From Curtobacterium pusillum (GTDB lineage Bacteria; Actinomycetota; Actinomycetes; Actinomycetales; Microbacteriaceae): a DNA stretch of 64,000 bases. A program made the translations under genes and the position numbers. The notes under the pieces were generated by a model. It ran no database searches. It worked only from the letters and a program-made list of their open reading frames with translations, and had not been told where the DNA came from. This document shows, in pieces, positions 45,163 through 55,719 of the stretch (position 1 is the stretch's first letter; every line of letters starts with the position of its first letter). The stretch lies in contig NZ_JABMCE010000073.1 in the NCBI RefSeq assembly GCF_013359865.1, positions 1 through 64,000 on the forward strand, given 5' to 3'.

Positions 45163-45552
45163 ATGCCACTCTCGGAGCAAGAGCAGCGCCTCCTCGAAGA
45201 GATGGAGCGGAGCCTCTACCAGAACGACTCCGACTTCGTGGCGCGCGTCACACGCCGCCAGGGCCGTCCGACGTACACGGCGATCACGCTCGGGGTGCTC
45301 ATCGCCCTCGTCGGCGTCGCTGTCGTGATCCTCGGGTTGGTGTTCAAGGCGCCCGTGATCGGGATCCTCGGTTTCGTCGTGATGCTCGGTGGGGTCCTCT
45401 TCGCGCTGCGTCCCGGCATGCGAGCGCCCAGGGCGAAGGCGCCTCGGGCCGGTAAGTCGTCGACCGGCGGAGCGGCACGGCCCAGCACGGGCGGCGGGTC
45501 CTTCATGGACCGCATGAACGACCGCTGGGACAAGCGGAACGACCAGAGCTAA
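45163..45552 (+). CDS. DUF3040 membrane protein
   Basis: A 129-residue protein: PLSEQEQRLLEEMERSLYQND is the family N-terminus, followed by two adjacent hydrophobic helices (about 44-66 and 70-90) and a basic Ala/Gly-rich tail. This is the DUF3040 (Rv2169c-like) family commonly found just upstream of mraZ in actinobacteria. Function unknown. A strong terminator follows, so it is a separate unit from the dcw cluster. Confidence 0.9.
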   Translation: MPLSEQEQRLLEEMERSLYQNDSDFVARVTRRQGRPTYTAITLGVLIALVGVAVVILGLVFKAPVIGILGFVVMLGGVLFALRPGMRAPRAKAPRAGKSSTGGAARPSTGGGSFMDRMNDRWDKRNDQS

Positions 45553-45574
45553 GCGGCTCTCCACACTCCTCCAC

Positions 45575-45605
45575 GGGGTCGGTCCTTCGGGACCGGCCCC
45601 GTTTT
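45575..45605 (+). terminator. Rho-independent terminator after the DUF3040 gene
   Basis: An 11-bp stem GGGGTCGGTCC / GGACCGGCCCC with a TTCG tetraloop, then GTTTT. It lies 22 bases after the stop codon. The most classical terminator in the window. Confidence 0.92.
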
Positions 45606-45651
45606 CGTGCGCCCGCGGCCCCGAGTGGGTGCAACACGCCGCGAGCTGATC

Positions 45652-45714
45652 GGCGAGTGGCCACGAACTGTCCCGTTCGGCGCCGCCGGGCGACAGATTC
45701 CGCCCACTCGGCGC
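45652..45714. repeat. Inverted repeat related to the 110-bp elements
   Basis: Arms GGCGAGTGGCCACGAACTGTC (45652-45672, 21 bases with several mismatches) and 45692-45714. The left arm shares CACGAACTGTC with the inner arm of the 110-bp elements at 28960 and 29205. It lies in the 395-bp gap before mraZ, which holds no gene. Confidence 0.6.
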
Positions 45715-45743
45715 ACCACGGGCGGCGCGGGGCTGTGGAAGTC

Positions 45744-45777
45744 CTCCACTTTCCTCCACGTTCTCCATTTCCCTCCA
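45744..45777 (-). promoter_or_regulatory. Array of four TGGAG boxes upstream of mraZ (reverse)
   Basis: On the minus strand TGGAG occurs four times with spacings of 10, 9 and 10 bases, including AACGTGGAGGAAAGTGGAGG. This helical periodicity and the AAAGTGG core resemble MraZ operators, here reversed and about 170 bases before mraZ. Confidence 0.5.
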
Positions 45778-45891
45778 CGGGCCCGTCGTTGCGCGGATCT
45801 GCGGGCGTTCAACGGGCGTTCTTGAGTACACCTCGGCCCCAAAACGGGTCACGAGGGTGATTCGGGGAGCGATTTCCTGGGCGGGGGGAGG

Positions 45892-45908
45892 GGAGTGGAG
45901 TAAAGTGG
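45892..45908 (+). promoter_or_regulatory. MraZ box pair at the mraZ promoter
   Basis: GGAGTGG-AGT-AAAGTGG: two boxes separated by 3 bases, matching the known AAAGTG[T/G]-N3-AAAGTG[T/G] MraZ operator form. TAAAGT (45901-45906) within it can be the -10, so bound MraZ would repress the cluster. Confidence 0.65.
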
Positions 45909-45947
45909 TGCACACAACGGTCCGGTGGAGCGGAGGGGAGGCCCGAC

Positions 45948-46379
45948 GTGCTGCTCGGTACCCATGCCCCGAAGCTCGACGAGAAGGGTCGCGTGATCCT
46001 CCCCGCCAAGTTCCGGGACGAACTGTCCGGGGGACTCGTGATGACCCGCGGCCAGGAGCGCTGCGTGGTCGTCTTCAGCGCGGACACGTTCGAGCAGTTG
46101 CACGAGCGCATCCGCACCGCTCCGATGACCTCGAAGCGCACCCGTGACTACATGCGCCTGTTCCTCTCCGGAGCGAGCGCGGAGCAGCCCGACAAGCAGA
46201 ACCGCGTCACGATCCCGCAGAACCTCCGCGAGTACGCGGGGCTCGAGCGGGACCTGACGGTCATCGGCAGCGGTGACCGTGCCGAGATCTGGTCGACCCC
46301 CGCGTGGGAGGCCTACTACGCCGAGGTCGAAGAGGGCTTCGCCGACAACGACGAGGAGGTGATCCCGGGGATCTTCTGA
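45948..46379 (+). CDS. mraZ: Transcriptional regulator MraZ
   Basis: A 143-residue protein with two SpoVT/AbrB-like halves: [24 protein letters not shown] (about 3-26) and [21 protein letters not shown] (about 80-100), each with the conserved D-x-x-x-R pattern. It forms a ring that binds repeats upstream of its own gene and represses dcw transcription. GTG start with GGAGGGGAGG upstream. First gene of the dcw cluster. Confidence 0.96.
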   Translation: MLLGTHAPKLDEKGRVILPAKFRDELSGGLVMTRGQERCVVVFSADTFEQLHERIRTAPMTSKRTRDYMRLFLSGASAEQPDKQNRVTIPQNLREYAGLERDLTVIGSGDRAEIWSTPAWEAYYAEVEEGFADNDEEVIPGIF

Positions 46380-46484
46380 TCCGTGGATCGGGACTCCCAG
46401 CCGTCCGCCCTGACACACCTTCCCCGGTGTCAGGTCGCATGGATGGGGATCCGGACCCGCGGCCCAGGAGACGAGGGGCTGCAC

Positions 46485-47444
46485 ATGGCCGAGGACGAGA
46501 CTCCGAAGTTCCCGCACACACCGGTGATGCTCGAGCGCATCGTCGACCTCTTCACGCCGACGCTCGAGGGCCCCGGCAAGGTCGTCGTCGACGCGACGCT
46601 CGGCATGGGCGGCCACTCCGAGGGCCTGCTCGAGCGATTCCCGGAGCTGACCCTCATCGGCCTCGACCGCGACACCGACGCGCTCGGCATCGCGGGGGAG
46701 CGGCTGGCACGCTTCGGCGACCGCGTCCGACTCGTCCACACCGTGTACGACGGCATCGCCGAGGCGATCGAGGGCGAGGGCTTCGAGACCGTCGACGGCG
46801 TGCTGTTCGACCTCGGTGTGAGCTCGCTGCAGCTCGACCGCGCCGAGCGCGGCTTCGCGTACAGCCAGGACGCCCCGCTCGACATGCGCATGGACCGGAC
46901 CGAGGGACAGACCGCCGCCGACGTCCTCGCCACGTACGACGAGGGCGAACTGCGCCGCATCTTCCAGCGCTACGGCGAGGAGCGGCTCGCGGGCCGCTAC
47001 GCCCGAGCGATCGTCGAGCGCCGCGCCACGGCCCCGTTCGAGATGTCCGGCGACCTCGTCCAGGTGCTGCACGACGCCACCCCGGTCGCGATCCAGCGGC
47101 AGGGACACCCCGCCAAGCGGGTGTTCCAGGCGCTCCGCATCGAGGTGAACGCCGAGCTGAGCGTCCTGGAACGGGCGATCCCGGCGGCACTCGACGCGAT
47201 CGCGGTCGGCGGCCGGATCGTCGTCGAGTCGTACCAGTCGCTCGAGGACCGCATCGTCAAGCGGGCGCTGACCGCGCGGACGAAGTCGAGCGCCCCCGCC
47301 GGCCTCCCGGTGGAGCTGCCGGAGCACGCCCCCACCTTCTCCCTGATCGTCAAGGGCGCGGAACTGGCCGACGAGGCCGAACGCGCCGCCAACCCACGAG
47401 CAACCCCCGTGCGCCTGCGCGCGGCCGAGCGGATCCGGAAGTGA
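46485..47444 (+). CDS. rsmH: 16S rRNA (cytosine1402-N4)-methyltransferase
   Basis: A 319-residue SAM-dependent methyltransferase (MraW). Motifs: [30 protein letters not shown] (SAM site), [26 protein letters not shown], and [16 protein letters not shown]. It methylates the ribosomal P-site nucleotide C1402. The ATG at 46485, with GAGGGG upstream, begins the conserved part; the in-frame region before it lacks homology. The next gene starts 1 base after its stop. Confidence 0.96.
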   Translation: MAEDETPKFPHTPVMLERIVDLFTPTLEGPGKVVVDATLGMGGHSEGLLERFPELTLIGLDRDTDALGIAGERLARFGDRVRLVHTVYDGIAEAIEGEGFETVDGVLFDLGVSSLQLDRAERGFAYSQDAPLDMRMDRTEGQTAADVLATYDEGELRRIFQRYGEERLAGRYARAIVERRATAPFEMSGDLVQVLHDATPVAIQRQGHPAKRVFQALRIEVNAELSVLERAIPAALDAIAVGGRIVVESYQSLEDRIVKRALTARTKSSAPAGLPVELPEHAPTFSLIVKGAELADEAERAANPRATPVRLRAAERIRK

Positions 47445-47445
47445 C

Positions 47446-48120
47446 ATGAGCACGAACCTCGCACTCGTCGACCCTGCCGTCGTCCCGTCCCGTGCTCCGC
47501 GCCCGGCCCGGCGCGACCGACCGGAACTCGTCGAGGTCACGCCGTCCAGGGCGCAGCGCCGTGCACGCCCCCGCATCGCCTACGCGGTGGTCGCGGTGGC
47601 GGCGCTCGGCATCCTGCTCCTCGCGCAGCTCGGCATCAGCATGGTGCTGAGCCAGGGGGCCTACACGCTGAACTCGCTGAGCGCGGAGCAGACGAACCTT
47701 GCCCGGACCCAGCAGTCGCTGTCCGAGGACCTCCGGGTGCTCGACTCGCCGCAGAACCTGGCGCGCAACGCCCAGGCGCTCGGGATGATCGCGAACTCCA
47801 CGCCGGTGTACCTCGACCCGAAGACCGGTCGCGTGTACGGCACGCCGACCCCGGCGGTGGCTGACCAGGCCACCGCGAGCACCGAGAACCAGGTGCCGAA
47901 CTCGCTGCTGGACGACGTGCCGCTCGCCGCGAAGCAGGGGGACACCTCGACCAGCAAGGAGAGCGGGTCGACGACGGGAAGCGACGCGAAGACCGACGCG
48001 AAGACCGACGCGAAGACCGACGCTGGGAAGACCACAGGCGCCAGCGCGTCGGACGGGGCTTCCTCGAAGGCCGACGTAGAGTCCGACCCGAACCAGCTCC
48101 AGGCCCCCTCCACCCGGTGA
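47446..48120 (+). CDS. ftsL: FtsL-like septal membrane protein
   Basis: A 224-residue bitopic protein in the ftsL position. A basic cytoplasmic N-terminus (about 45 residues) is followed by one membrane helix (AYAVVAVAALGILLLAQLGI, about 46-65) and a short coiled-coil region (LSAEQTNLARTQQSLSEDLRVL). PQNLARNAQALGMI is the usual FtsL/DivIC-like end. An unusual Thr/Ala/Lys/Asp tail of about 80 residues contains a 12-bp tandem repeat. It would bridge FtsQ and the FtsW-FtsI synthase. Assignment rests on position and topology. Confidence 0.8.
   Translation: MSTNLALVDPAVVPSRAPRPARRDRPELVEVTPSRAQRRARPRIAYAVVAVAALGILLLAQLGISMVLSQGAYTLNSLSAEQTNLARTQQSLSEDLRVLDSPQNLARNAQALGMIANSTPVYLDPKTGRVYGTPTPAVADQATASTENQVPNSLLDDVPLAAKQGDTSTSKESGSTTGSDAKTDAKTDAKTDAGKTTGASASDGASSKADVESDPNQLQAPSTR
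47983..48021 (+). repeat. 12-bp in-frame tandem repeat in ftsL
   Basis: Three exact copies of GACGCGAAGACC (47983-48018) and a degenerate fourth encode DAKT repeats in the extracellular tail. Being a multiple of three, unit number can vary without breaking the frame. Confidence 0.9.
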
Positions 48121-48170
48121 CCTGCGGGTCGGGACACCCCTGACGCACCACCCGGGAAGGACCGCACCGC

Positions 48171-49940
48171 GTGACGAAGACGATCCGCAACCGACGACTG
48201 CGCTACAGCGTCGTGATGATCGCCGTGATCGCCCTCGTGGCGGTGTTCGTGATCCGCCTCGTCGACATCCAGGTCGTGCAGGCCGCCTCGCTCAACGAGC
48301 TGTCGAAGGAGAAGCGCAGCATCCCGGTGACGATCTACGGGACGCGCGGGTCGATCGTGGACCGCAACGGGACCGAGCTCGCCGACAGCGTGAACCGGTA
48401 CAACATCACGACGGCCCCGCGCCTCGTCAAGGAGTTCGAGGGCAAGCTCGGCGGGACGCGCGTGAAGGACGTCACGGTCGACCAGGCGCTGACGGCACTG
48501 GCGAAGGCCTCCGGCGGAGACGTCGCGACGATGAAGAAGAGCATCGCGGCGAACCCGAAGTCCGACTTCGCCTACCTGGTGAAGGGGCTCGACGTGAAGC
48601 ACTACGAGGCGGTGGCGGCGCTCGGCATCCCGTGGATCTACAAGGAGCAGCAGGCGTCGCGCGTGTACCCGACCGGCGCGACCACGGGGAACATCACCGG
48701 GTTCATGGGCACGGACGGCGCGCAGGCCGGCCTGGAGTACGCCTACGACAAGTGCCTGGCGGGCTCCAACGGGTCCGAGACGTACGAACGCGGGTCCGAC
48801 GGGGTGCAACTCCCCGGCAGCACCGTGACGACGAAGGAAGCCAAGGACGGCGGGACGCTCGAGACCACGATCGACAGCGACCTCCAGTACATGGCGCAGC
48901 AGACGCTCGCGTCGGCCGCGAAGGACCTGCAGGCCGAGTCGGCGACCGCGACGGTCACGAGCGTCAAGACGGGCGAGCTCCTCGCCGTGGCTGACTACCC
49001 GACCGTGGACCCGAACGACGTCGACGCGACCACGGACAAGGGCGCCTTCGGGTCCCGGGCGCTGACCGCCACGTACGAGCCCGGGTCGACGATCAAGGCA
49101 GCGATCGCCGCCGCCCTGATCGACCAGGGGAAGTCGAGCCCCACCGACCAGGCGGTCGTGCCGTACTCGCGGAGCTTCCCCTGGGGCGGCACGATCCACG
49201 ACTCGGAGTTCCACGACACCGAGAACCTCACGCTGACCGGCATCCTCCGCGACTCGTCGAACGTCGGCATCACGGAGCTCGGCTCCCGGCTGACCGCGCA
49301 GCAGCGGTACGACTACATGCAGAAGTTCGGTCTGTTCGAGCCCGAGTCGGCGATCGACTACCCGGGTCAGCCGTCGATGGACTACGGCTCGAGCCCGAAC
49401 TGGGACCAGCAGACGAACATCAACTCGATGTTCGGCCAGGGCATCTCGACGACCGCGATCCAGATCGCGAGCATCTACCAGACCCTTGCGAACGACGGTG
49501 TCCGGATCCCGCTGCACTTCGTCAAGGGGTGCGAGACGGCCGACGGCAAGACGATCGACGCGCCCGACGTGCAGGGGACGCGGGTCGTGTCCGCGAGCGC
49601 CGCGACGCAGGTCACCGACATGCTGCAGAGCGTGGTCACGGGTGGCACGCTGGTCGGCATGAAGCCGATCTCCGGCTACAACATCGCCGCGAAGACCGGA
49701 ACGGCCGAGGTGGCCGAGGGCTCGAAGGGCTACGGCTCGCAGCGCATCACGTCGGTGGCCGGAATGGCACCCGCCGAGGACCCCCAGTATGTTGTCACGG
49801 TGACGTTCACGAAGCCGCAGGCCAACAAGTGGTCCAGTGGAGCGGCTCCGGCGTTCCGCACTCTCATGTCCCAGGTGCTCGAGAAGTACCGAGTAGCCCC
49901 CTCCACGACGCAGGCGAAGACCTACCCGTCCACGTGGTGA
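48171..49940 (+). CDS. ftsI: Penicillin-binding protein 2 / septal transpeptidase FtsI
   Basis: A 589-residue class B penicillin-binding protein. One N-terminal helix (about 12-32), then the dimerisation domain (RGSIVDRNGTELADS), then the transpeptidase with STIK (S306-K309), SSN (S362-N364) and KTGTAE (K508). It crosslinks septal peptidoglycan with FtsW as glycosyltransferase. GTG start with GGAAGG upstream. Downstream murE begins 14 bases after the stop. Confidence 0.95.
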   Translation: MTKTIRNRRLRYSVVMIAVIALVAVFVIRLVDIQVVQAASLNELSKEKRSIPVTIYGTRGSIVDRNGTELADSVNRYNITTAPRLVKEFEGKLGGTRVKDVTVDQALTALAKASGGDVATMKKSIAANPKSDFAYLVKGLDVKHYEAVAALGIPWIYKEQQASRVYPTGATTGNITGFMGTDGAQAGLEYAYDKCLAGSNGSETYERGSDGVQLPGSTVTTKEAKDGGTLETTIDSDLQYMAQQTLASAAKDLQAESATATVTSVKTGELLAVADYPTVDPNDVDATTDKGAFGSRALTATYEPGSTIKAAIAAALIDQGKSSPTDQAVVPYSRSFPWGGTIHDSEFHDTENLTLTGILRDSSNVGITELGSRLTAQQRYDYMQKFGLFEPESAIDYPGQPSMDYGSSPNWDQQTNINSMFGQGISTTAIQIASIYQTLANDGVRIPLHFVKGCETADGKTIDAPDVQGTRVVSASAATQVTDMLQSVVTGGTLVGMKPISGYNIAAKTGTAEVAEGSKGYGSQRITSVAGMAPAEDPQYVVTVTFTKPQANKWSSGAAPAFRTLMSQVLEKYRVAPSTTQAKTYPSTW

Positions 49941-49954
49941 GGAAGAAGGAGCAC

Positions 49955-51592
49955 TTGTCCGCACGGATCCCCCCGGTCCTCCGACCCGAACACCCGACCC
50001 CGAGGGCCGTGGCCGAACTCGCGAACGCGTTCGGTCTGCGCGTCGTCGGCTCGGTCGACGCCGTCGAGACGACCGGCGTCACGCTGAGCGCCGCCGAGGT
50101 ACAGCCGGGTGACCTCTTCGTCGGCGTGCACGGTGCGAACCGGCACGGCGCGGAGTTCTCGGCCGAGGCCGCCGAGCGCGGAGCCGTCGCCGTCCTGACC
50201 GACGACGCCGGTGCGGAGACCGCCAGCGCCTCCGGGCTGCCGGTGCTCGTCGTGGACGACCCCCGTGCCGCCCTGGGCGACGTCTCGGCGTGGGTGTACC
50301 GCACCCACCCGGACGAGGCCACCGACCTGCCGCAGCTGTTCGCCGTCACCGGCACGAACGGCAAGACGAGCACGTCGTACATCCTCGAGGGGATCCTCAA
50401 GCAGCTCGGCCTCGTCACGGGGCTCAGCTCCACCGCCGAGCGGCACATCGGCGCGCTCAGCGTCACGAGTCGGCTCACCACGCCCGAGGCGAGCGAGATG
50501 CACGCCCTCCTCGCCCGGATGCGCGAGAGCGAGGTGCGCGCGGTCGCCGTGGAGGTGAGCGCGCAGGCCCTCAGCCGCCACCGGGTCGACGGCATCGTCT
50601 TCGACGTCGCGGGCTTCACGAACCTGTCGCACGACCACCTCGACGACTACGCCGACATGGAGGAGTACTACCACGCGAAGCTCCCGCTGTTCGAGCCCGA
50701 GCACGCCCGCCGTGGTGTCGTCTCGTTGGACACGGACTGGGGCCACCGCGTCGTGCAGGACTCCCGCATCCCGGTGACGACCATCACGGTGCACCCGGAC
50801 GTCGAGGCCGAGTGGCACGTCGACATCGTCGAGGCGCACGCCGCGTACACCGAGTTCCGCCTGAGCGGGCCCGAGGGTCGCGAGCTCACCACCCGTGTGC
50901 CCCTCATCGGCTGGCACATGGCCGCGAACGCCGCGCTCGCGATCGTCATGCTCGTCGAGGGCGGGTTCGAGCTCGGCGCGATCGCGCACGCGCTCGAGAG
51001 CAACCACCGCGACTACGCCGACGAGCACGAGCACGACGGGGAGACGCAGCGCGTGTCCGCCATCGAGTGCTACCTGCCCGGCCGCACCGAGCGCGTCTCG
51101 GGCGACCGCGGCCCGAGCGTCTACGTCGACTTCGGCCACAGTGCCGATGCGTTCGAGAACACCCTCGCCGCCGTCCGGCAGTTCACCCCCGGCAAGGTCC
51201 TGATGCTCTTCGGCGCCGACGGCGACCGCGACAAGACCAAGCGCGGCGACATGGCGCGCGTGGCCGCTGCGGGCTCGGACATCCTCGTGATCACCGACCA
51301 CCACCCCCGCTTCGAGGACGCCGCATCGATCCGGAAGACCCTGGTCGACGCTGCGCGCGAGGCGTTCCCCGAGCACGAGCTCTACGAGGTCAGCCCGCCC
51401 GAGGCCGCGATCCGCAAGGCCGTGAGCCTGCTCGGCGACGGCGACTCGATCCTCTGGGCCGGTCCCGGGCACCAGGACTACCGCGACATCCAGGGCGTCC
51501 GCACCCCGTACTCGGCACGCGACGAGGCCCGCCAGGCCCTGCGCGAGGCCGGTTGGGAACCGAACTCGGGTCCCGCCGAGGAAACCCGATGA
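49955..51592 (+). CDS. murE: UDP-MurNAc-tripeptide synthetase MurE
   Basis: A 545-residue Mur ligase that adds the third stem-peptide residue to UDP-MurNAc-L-Ala-D-Glu. ATP loop [12 protein letters not shown] has K137; substrate part [21 protein letters not shown] follows. The position-3 specificity motif, DNPR in DAP enzymes, is DHHPR here (448-452). This departs from both DAP and Lys types and fits the B-type peptidoglycan of Microbacteriaceae, where position 3 may be homoserine, ornithine or another residue. TTG start chosen for the upstream AGGAAGAAGGAG; a GTG at 49937 is possible. Stop overlaps murF. Confidence 0.93.
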   Translation: MSARIPPVLRPEHPTPRAVAELANAFGLRVVGSVDAVETTGVTLSAAEVQPGDLFVGVHGANRHGAEFSAEAAERGAVAVLTDDAGAETASASGLPVLVVDDPRAALGDVSAWVYRTHPDEATDLPQLFAVTGTNGKTSTSYILEGILKQLGLVTGLSSTAERHIGALSVTSRLTTPEASEMHALLARMRESEVRAVAVEVSAQALSRHRVDGIVFDVAGFTNLSHDHLDDYADMEEYYHAKLPLFEPEHARRGVVSLDTDWGHRVVQDSRIPVTTITVHPDVEAEWHVDIVEAHAAYTEFRLSGPEGRELTTRVPLIGWHMAANAALAIVMLVEGGFELGAIAHALESNHRDYADEHEHDGETQRVSAIECYLPGRTERVSGDRGPSVYVDFGHSADAFENTLAAVRQFTPGKVLMLFGADGDRDKTKRGDMARVAAAGSDILVITDHHPRFEDAASIRKTLVDAAREAFPEHELYEVSPPEAAIRKAVSLLGDGDSILWAGPGHQDYRDIQGVRTPYSARDEARQALREAGWEPNSGPAEETR

Positions 51593-53079
51593 TCGCCCTG
51601 ACCCTCGCCGAGATCGCCACCGCGGTCAGCGGCGAGCTGATCGCCGGTGCGCAGGCGACGGATGGCACCGAGGTCGTCGACGGCTCCGTCGAGACGGACT
51701 CCCGCCTGGTCCGCCCCGGCAGCGTCTTCTTCGCGCTCCCGGGCGAGGTCACCGACGGCCGACGCTTCGTGGGTGCCGCGACCGAGGCCGGAGCAGCGCT
51801 CGTCATCACACCCGAGCGGGTCGAGACCACCGCGCCGCAGATCGTCGTCCAGGACGGCTACGAGGCCCTCGCCGCGCTCGCCCACGAGGTCGTCGCGCGC
51901 GTCCGGACGTCGAGCGCCGACCGCGTCGACGCCGCGGGCCGCCCGGCGCCGCTCCGGGTCGTCGGCATCACCGGCTCGAACGGCAAGACGAGCACGAAGA
52001 ACATGCTCCGGACGATCCTCGAGCAGCACGGCGAGACCGTCGCGCCCCAGGGATCGTTCAACAACCACGTCGGCGCACCGATCTCGATGCTGCGGATCAC
52101 CCACGACACGCGGTACCTGGTCGTCGAGATGGGCGCGAGCGGCGTCGGTCACATCGCCAAGCTCGTCTCGATCGCCGAGCCGGACGTCGGCGTCGTCCTC
52201 AAGGTCGGCCTCGCGCACGCCGGCGAGTTCGGCGGCATCGAGGCGACACAGCGCGCCAAGTCGGAGATGGTCACCGACCTCCCGGCCACCGCGACGGCGC
52301 TCCTCAACGTCGACGACGACCGCGTCGCGTCCATGCGCGAGCTGACGGCGGCCCACGTGGTCGGCTTCGGGACGTCGGCGGACGCCGACTACCGCATCAC
52401 CGGGATCGAGACGGACCGCAGCGGCACCCGCTTCACCCTCACCGCGCCTCCCGTCCGTGGTGGCGACAGCCAGCCTGGAGGCACGGATCACCTCCCCGAG
52501 ACCGTCGACGTCCGCCTCGCGATCCTGGGCGAGCACCACGCCATGAACGCGTCCGCCGCGCTCACGGTGGCCCACCTGTGGGGCGTCCCGCTCGCCGCCG
52601 GCGCCGAGGCGCTCGCGTCGATGACGCGGGCCGAGCGCTGGCGCATGGAGCTCCTCCAGGGCGGCCCGGAGGGCGTCACCGTGATCAACGACGCGTACAA
52701 CGCGTCCCCCGACTCCACCGCGGCCGCGCTGCGGACCCTGGCGCAGATCGTGCGTCCGGGGGAGCGGACCGTCGCCGTGCTCGGCGAGATGGCCGAGCTC
52801 GGGGAGTTCTCGACGGAGGAGCACGACCGCATCGGCCGGCTCGTCGTCCGTCTCGGCATCGGGCAGCTCGTGGTCGTCGGCCGCGGCGCCCTGCCGATCC
52901 ACCAGGCCGCCACCCTCGAGGGATCGTGGGACGGCGAGTCAGTGTTCATCGAGGACGTCGACGACGCCGTCCACTCCCTGCAGGACATGCTCCGCCCCGG
53001 CGACGTGGTCCTCGTCAAGTCCTCGAAGTCCGCCGAACTGCGATTCCTCGGCGACCGCCTCGGAGGTGTCACCGAATGA
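51589..53079 (+). CDS. murF: UDP-MurNAc-pentapeptide synthetase MurF
   Basis: A 496-residue Mur ligase adding D-Ala-D-Ala. [15 protein letters not shown] is the ATP loop, [11 protein letters not shown] and [13 protein letters not shown] are substrate regions, and [13 protein letters not shown] is in the C-terminal domain. Around residues 285-300 a complete type A repeat (52442-52486) is read in frame as [16 protein letters not shown] between two beta strands, an apparent loop insertion. ATGA overlaps with murE before and mraY after. Confidence 0.95.
   Translation: MIALTLAEIATAVSGELIAGAQATDGTEVVDGSVETDSRLVRPGSVFFALPGEVTDGRRFVGAATEAGAALVITPERVETTAPQIVVQDGYEALAALAHEVVARVRTSSADRVDAAGRPAPLRVVGITGSNGKTSTKNMLRTILEQHGETVAPQGSFNNHVGAPISMLRITHDTRYLVVEMGASGVGHIAKLVSIAEPDVGVVLKVGLAHAGEFGGIEATQRAKSEMVTDLPATATALLNVDDDRVASMRELTAAHVVGFGTSADADYRITGIETDRSGTRFTLTAPPVRGGDSQPGGTDHLPETVDVRLAILGEHHAMNASAALTVAHLWGVPLAAGAEALASMTRAERWRMELLQGGPEGVTVINDAYNASPDSTAAALRTLAQIVRPGERTVAVLGEMAELGEFSTEEHDRIGRLVVRLGIGQLVVVGRGALPIHQAATLEGSWDGESVFIEDVDDAVHSLQDMLRPGDVVLVKSSKSAELRFLGDRLGGVTE
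52442..52486. repeat. Type A repeat inside murF
   Basis: G-half CCGCGCCTCCCGTCC (52442-52456) and a one-mismatch T-half AGCCTGGAGGCACGG (52472-52486) form an inverted repeat. It keeps the murF reading frame, so it has been accepted as a surface-loop insert. Confidence 0.65.
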
Positions 53080-54179
53080 TCGCCCTCCTGATCGCCGGCG
53101 CCGTGTCGCTGGTGTTCACACTGCTGCTCACGCCGCTGTTCATCAAGCTGTTCCACCGCCTCGGCTGGGGTCAGTTCATCCGTGACGACGGTCCGCAGTC
53201 GCACCACACCAAGCGCGGCACGGCGACGATGGGCGGCATCGTCCTCATCATCGGCGCGGTGCTCGGCTACTTCGTCGGGCACCTCGTCGGCCGTGACTCG
53301 ATCACGCTGTCCGGCCTGCTCGTGCTGTTCCTCATGGTCGGACTCGGGTTCGTCGGGTTCATCGACGACTTCCTCAAGGTCCGGCGCCAGCGCAGCCTCG
53401 GGCTCGGCGGTTGGGCGAAGGTCCTCGGGCAGGTCATCGTCGGTGTGATCTTCGCGACCGTGGCGCTCGTCGTCCCGACCGCGAACGGCAAGCCGCCGGC
53501 GTCGACCATGGTCTCGGCGATCCGGGACATCCCGTGGCTCGACTTCATGGCGCTCGGCACCGTGATCGGCACGATCCTGTTCCTGGCGTGGATCGTCCTG
53601 CTGACGGTGTCGACGTCGAACGGCGTGAACGTGGCGGACGGGCTCGACGGCCTCGCCACGGGGTCGAGCGTCCTCGCGATCGGCTCGTACGTGATCATCG
53701 GGTTCTGGCAGTCGAACCAGCTGTGCGGGAGCGCCCGGCTCGACGCCAGCACCGAGCACGCCTGCTACACGGTGACGAACCCACTCGACCTCGCGGTCGT
53801 CGCGGCCGCGGTCTGCGGCGGCCTGATCGGCTTCCTCTGGTACAACACCTCGCCGGCGCAGATCTTCCTCGGCGACACCGGTTCGCTCGGCCTCGGCGGT
53901 GCCCTGGCCGGTCTCGCGATCCTCAGCCGCACCGAGCTGCTGCTCGTCCTCATCGGCGGCCTGTTCTTCATCGTCACCGGCTCGGTCATCCTGCAGCGGG
54001 CGTACTTCAAGATCACGCACGGCAAGCGCATCTTCCGGATGAGTCCGCTGCACCACCACTTCGAGCTGAAGGGGTGGGCCGAGGTGACCGTCGTCGTCCG
54101 GTTCTGGATCATCGCGGGACTCTGCGTCGCCGCCGGTGTCGGACTCTTCTACCTGGAATGGATCGCGCGTGTCGGCTGA
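53076..54179 (+). CDS. mraY: Phospho-MurNAc-pentapeptide transferase MraY
   Basis: A 367-residue membrane enzyme with about ten helices that makes lipid I from UDP-MurNAc-pentapeptide and undecaprenyl phosphate. Markers: [18 protein letters not shown] (about 30-47), GFIDDFLKV with the Asp pair, [30 protein letters not shown] and [11 protein letters not shown] with the His cluster. Its start overlaps the murF stop and its end overlaps murD by 11 bases. Confidence 0.97.
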   Translation: MIALLIAGAVSLVFTLLLTPLFIKLFHRLGWGQFIRDDGPQSHHTKRGTATMGGIVLIIGAVLGYFVGHLVGRDSITLSGLLVLFLMVGLGFVGFIDDFLKVRRQRSLGLGGWAKVLGQVIVGVIFATVALVVPTANGKPPASTMVSAIRDIPWLDFMALGTVIGTILFLAWIVLLTVSTSNGVNVADGLDGLATGSSVLAIGSYVIIGFWQSNQLCGSARLDASTEHACYTVTNPLDLAVVAAAVCGGLIGFLWYNTSPAQIFLGDTGSLGLGGALAGLAILSRTELLLVLIGGLFFIVTGSVILQRAYFKITHGKRIFRMSPLHHHFELKGWAEVTVVVRFWIIAGLCVAAGVGLFYLEWIARVG

Positions 54180-55719
54180 CGCCCCCTCGGCTGCGGACCG
54201 GCTCGCAGGTCTGGACAGCTGGTACTCGGAAGGCTGGAAGGGCCTGAACGTCGCCGTCCTCGGCCTGGGGGCCACCGGGTTCTCGGTCGCGGACACGCTC
54301 GTCGAGCTCGGCAGCGCGGTGACGGTCTACTCGACCGACGCCCCGTCCGACAGCGTCGAGCTGCTCGACGTCATCGGCGCCCGGTTCGTGCAGACCCCCC
54401 TCGACGCGGTGCCCTCGGCTCTGGTCGACCAGGCGCCCGACGTCGTGATCGTGTCGCCCGGCCTGCCGCCGCACAACGCGACCGTCGCGTGGTCGGTCGA
54501 GCACAGCGCCGTCTGGGGGGACATCGAGCTCGCCTGGCGCGTGCGCGACAAGGTCGTGCGCGGACCGATCGCCGCCCCGTGGGTGACCATCACCGGCACG
54601 AACGGCAAGACCACGACGACGCAGCTCACCACCGCGATGTTCGAGGCCGGCGGCCTGCGCGCTGTGGCCTGCGGCAACATCGGTGTCCCCGTGCTCGACG
54701 TCGTGCGCGACCCGGACGGCTTCGACGTGCTCGTCGTCGAGCTCTCCAGCCACCAGCTGCACTACATGCCGACGACCGGCGACGGTGCCGTGGTGCCGCT
54801 CGCCAGCGCGTGCCTCAACATCGCCGACGACCACCTCGAGTGGCACGGCTCCGCCGAGGCGTACCGCGCGGCGAAGGCCAAGGTGTACGAGCGCACCGTG
54901 ATGGCGTGCGTCTACAACACGACGGACGACGTGACCCGGCGCATGGTCGAGGAAGCGGACGTCGTCGAGGGCTGCCGCGCGGTCGGGTTCACGCCCGGCG
55001 TCCCGGCACCCGGTGACGTCGGCGTCGTCGAGGACGTCCTCTGCGACCGCGCCTTCACCGACGACCGGCGGAACAGTGCGCTCGAGCTCGCGACCGTCGC
55101 CGACCTCGAGGCGGCCGGTCTCGCCAGCCCGCACATGACGATGAACGTCCTCGCCGCCGCGGCCCTCGCCCGAGCTGCGTCGGTGCAGCCGAGCGCGATC
55201 CGCTCCGCCGTGCAGGGGTTCCGCGCGGACCACCACCGCACCGAGCTCGTCGCCACCGCCGAGGGCATCACCTGGGTCGACGACTCCAAGGCGACGAACC
55301 CGCACGCGGCGACGGCGTCCCTGGCGTCGTTCGACAAGGTCGTGTGGATCGTCGGGGGCCTGTTCAAGGGCGTCGACATCGACGGACTCGTCGAGCGCTT
55401 CGGCCCGGACGTCCGCGGGGTCGTGGTGATCGGCACCGATCGCGGCCCCGTGCTCGAGGCATTCGCGCGACACGCGCCCGGGGTGCCCGTCCTGCAGGTC
55501 GAAGCAGCGGACACTGATCTGGTCATGCCCGAGGCGGTCCGGCATGCCGCATCGGTCGCGAGGCCGGGCGACACGGTCCTCCTCGCCCCGGCCGCGGCGT
55601 CGTTCGACCAGTTCGGCTCCTACGCGGACCGGGGGCGTCGATTCGCGGCGGCGGTCCACGAGCACCTGGGAGGCAACGCCGATGGCGACACCGACGGACT
55701 TCCCGACGAACAGCCGTAG
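54169..55719 (+). CDS. murD: UDP-MurNAc-L-Ala:D-Glu ligase MurD
   Basis: A 516-residue Mur ligase adding D-glutamate. N-terminal Rossmann part [24 protein letters not shown] loop [12 protein letters not shown], and [12 protein letters not shown] in the C-terminal domain are clear. The GTG at 54169 is used; an in-frame GTG 11 codons upstream would overlap mraY more. The gene runs 38 bases into ftsW, the longest overlap of the cluster. Confidence 0.95.
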   Translation: MSADAPSAADRLAGLDSWYSEGWKGLNVAVLGLGATGFSVADTLVELGSAVTVYSTDAPSDSVELLDVIGARFVQTPLDAVPSALVDQAPDVVIVSPGLPPHNATVAWSVEHSAVWGDIELAWRVRDKVVRGPIAAPWVTITGTNGKTTTTQLTTAMFEAGGLRAVACGNIGVPVLDVVRDPDGFDVLVVELSSHQLHYMPTTGDGAVVPLASACLNIADDHLEWHGSAEAYRAAKAKVYERTVMACVYNTTDDVTRRMVEEADVVEGCRAVGFTPGVPAPGDVGVVEDVLCDRAFTDDRRNSALELATVADLEAAGLASPHMTMNVLAAAALARAASVQPSAIRSAVQGFRADHHRTELVATAEGITWVDDSKATNPHAATASLASFDKVVWIVGGLFKGVDIDGLVERFGPDVRGVVVIGTDRGPVLEAFARHAPGVPVLQVEAADTDLVMPEAVRHAASVARPGDTVLLAPAAASFDQFGSYADRGRRFAAAVHEHLGGNADGDTDGLPDEQP

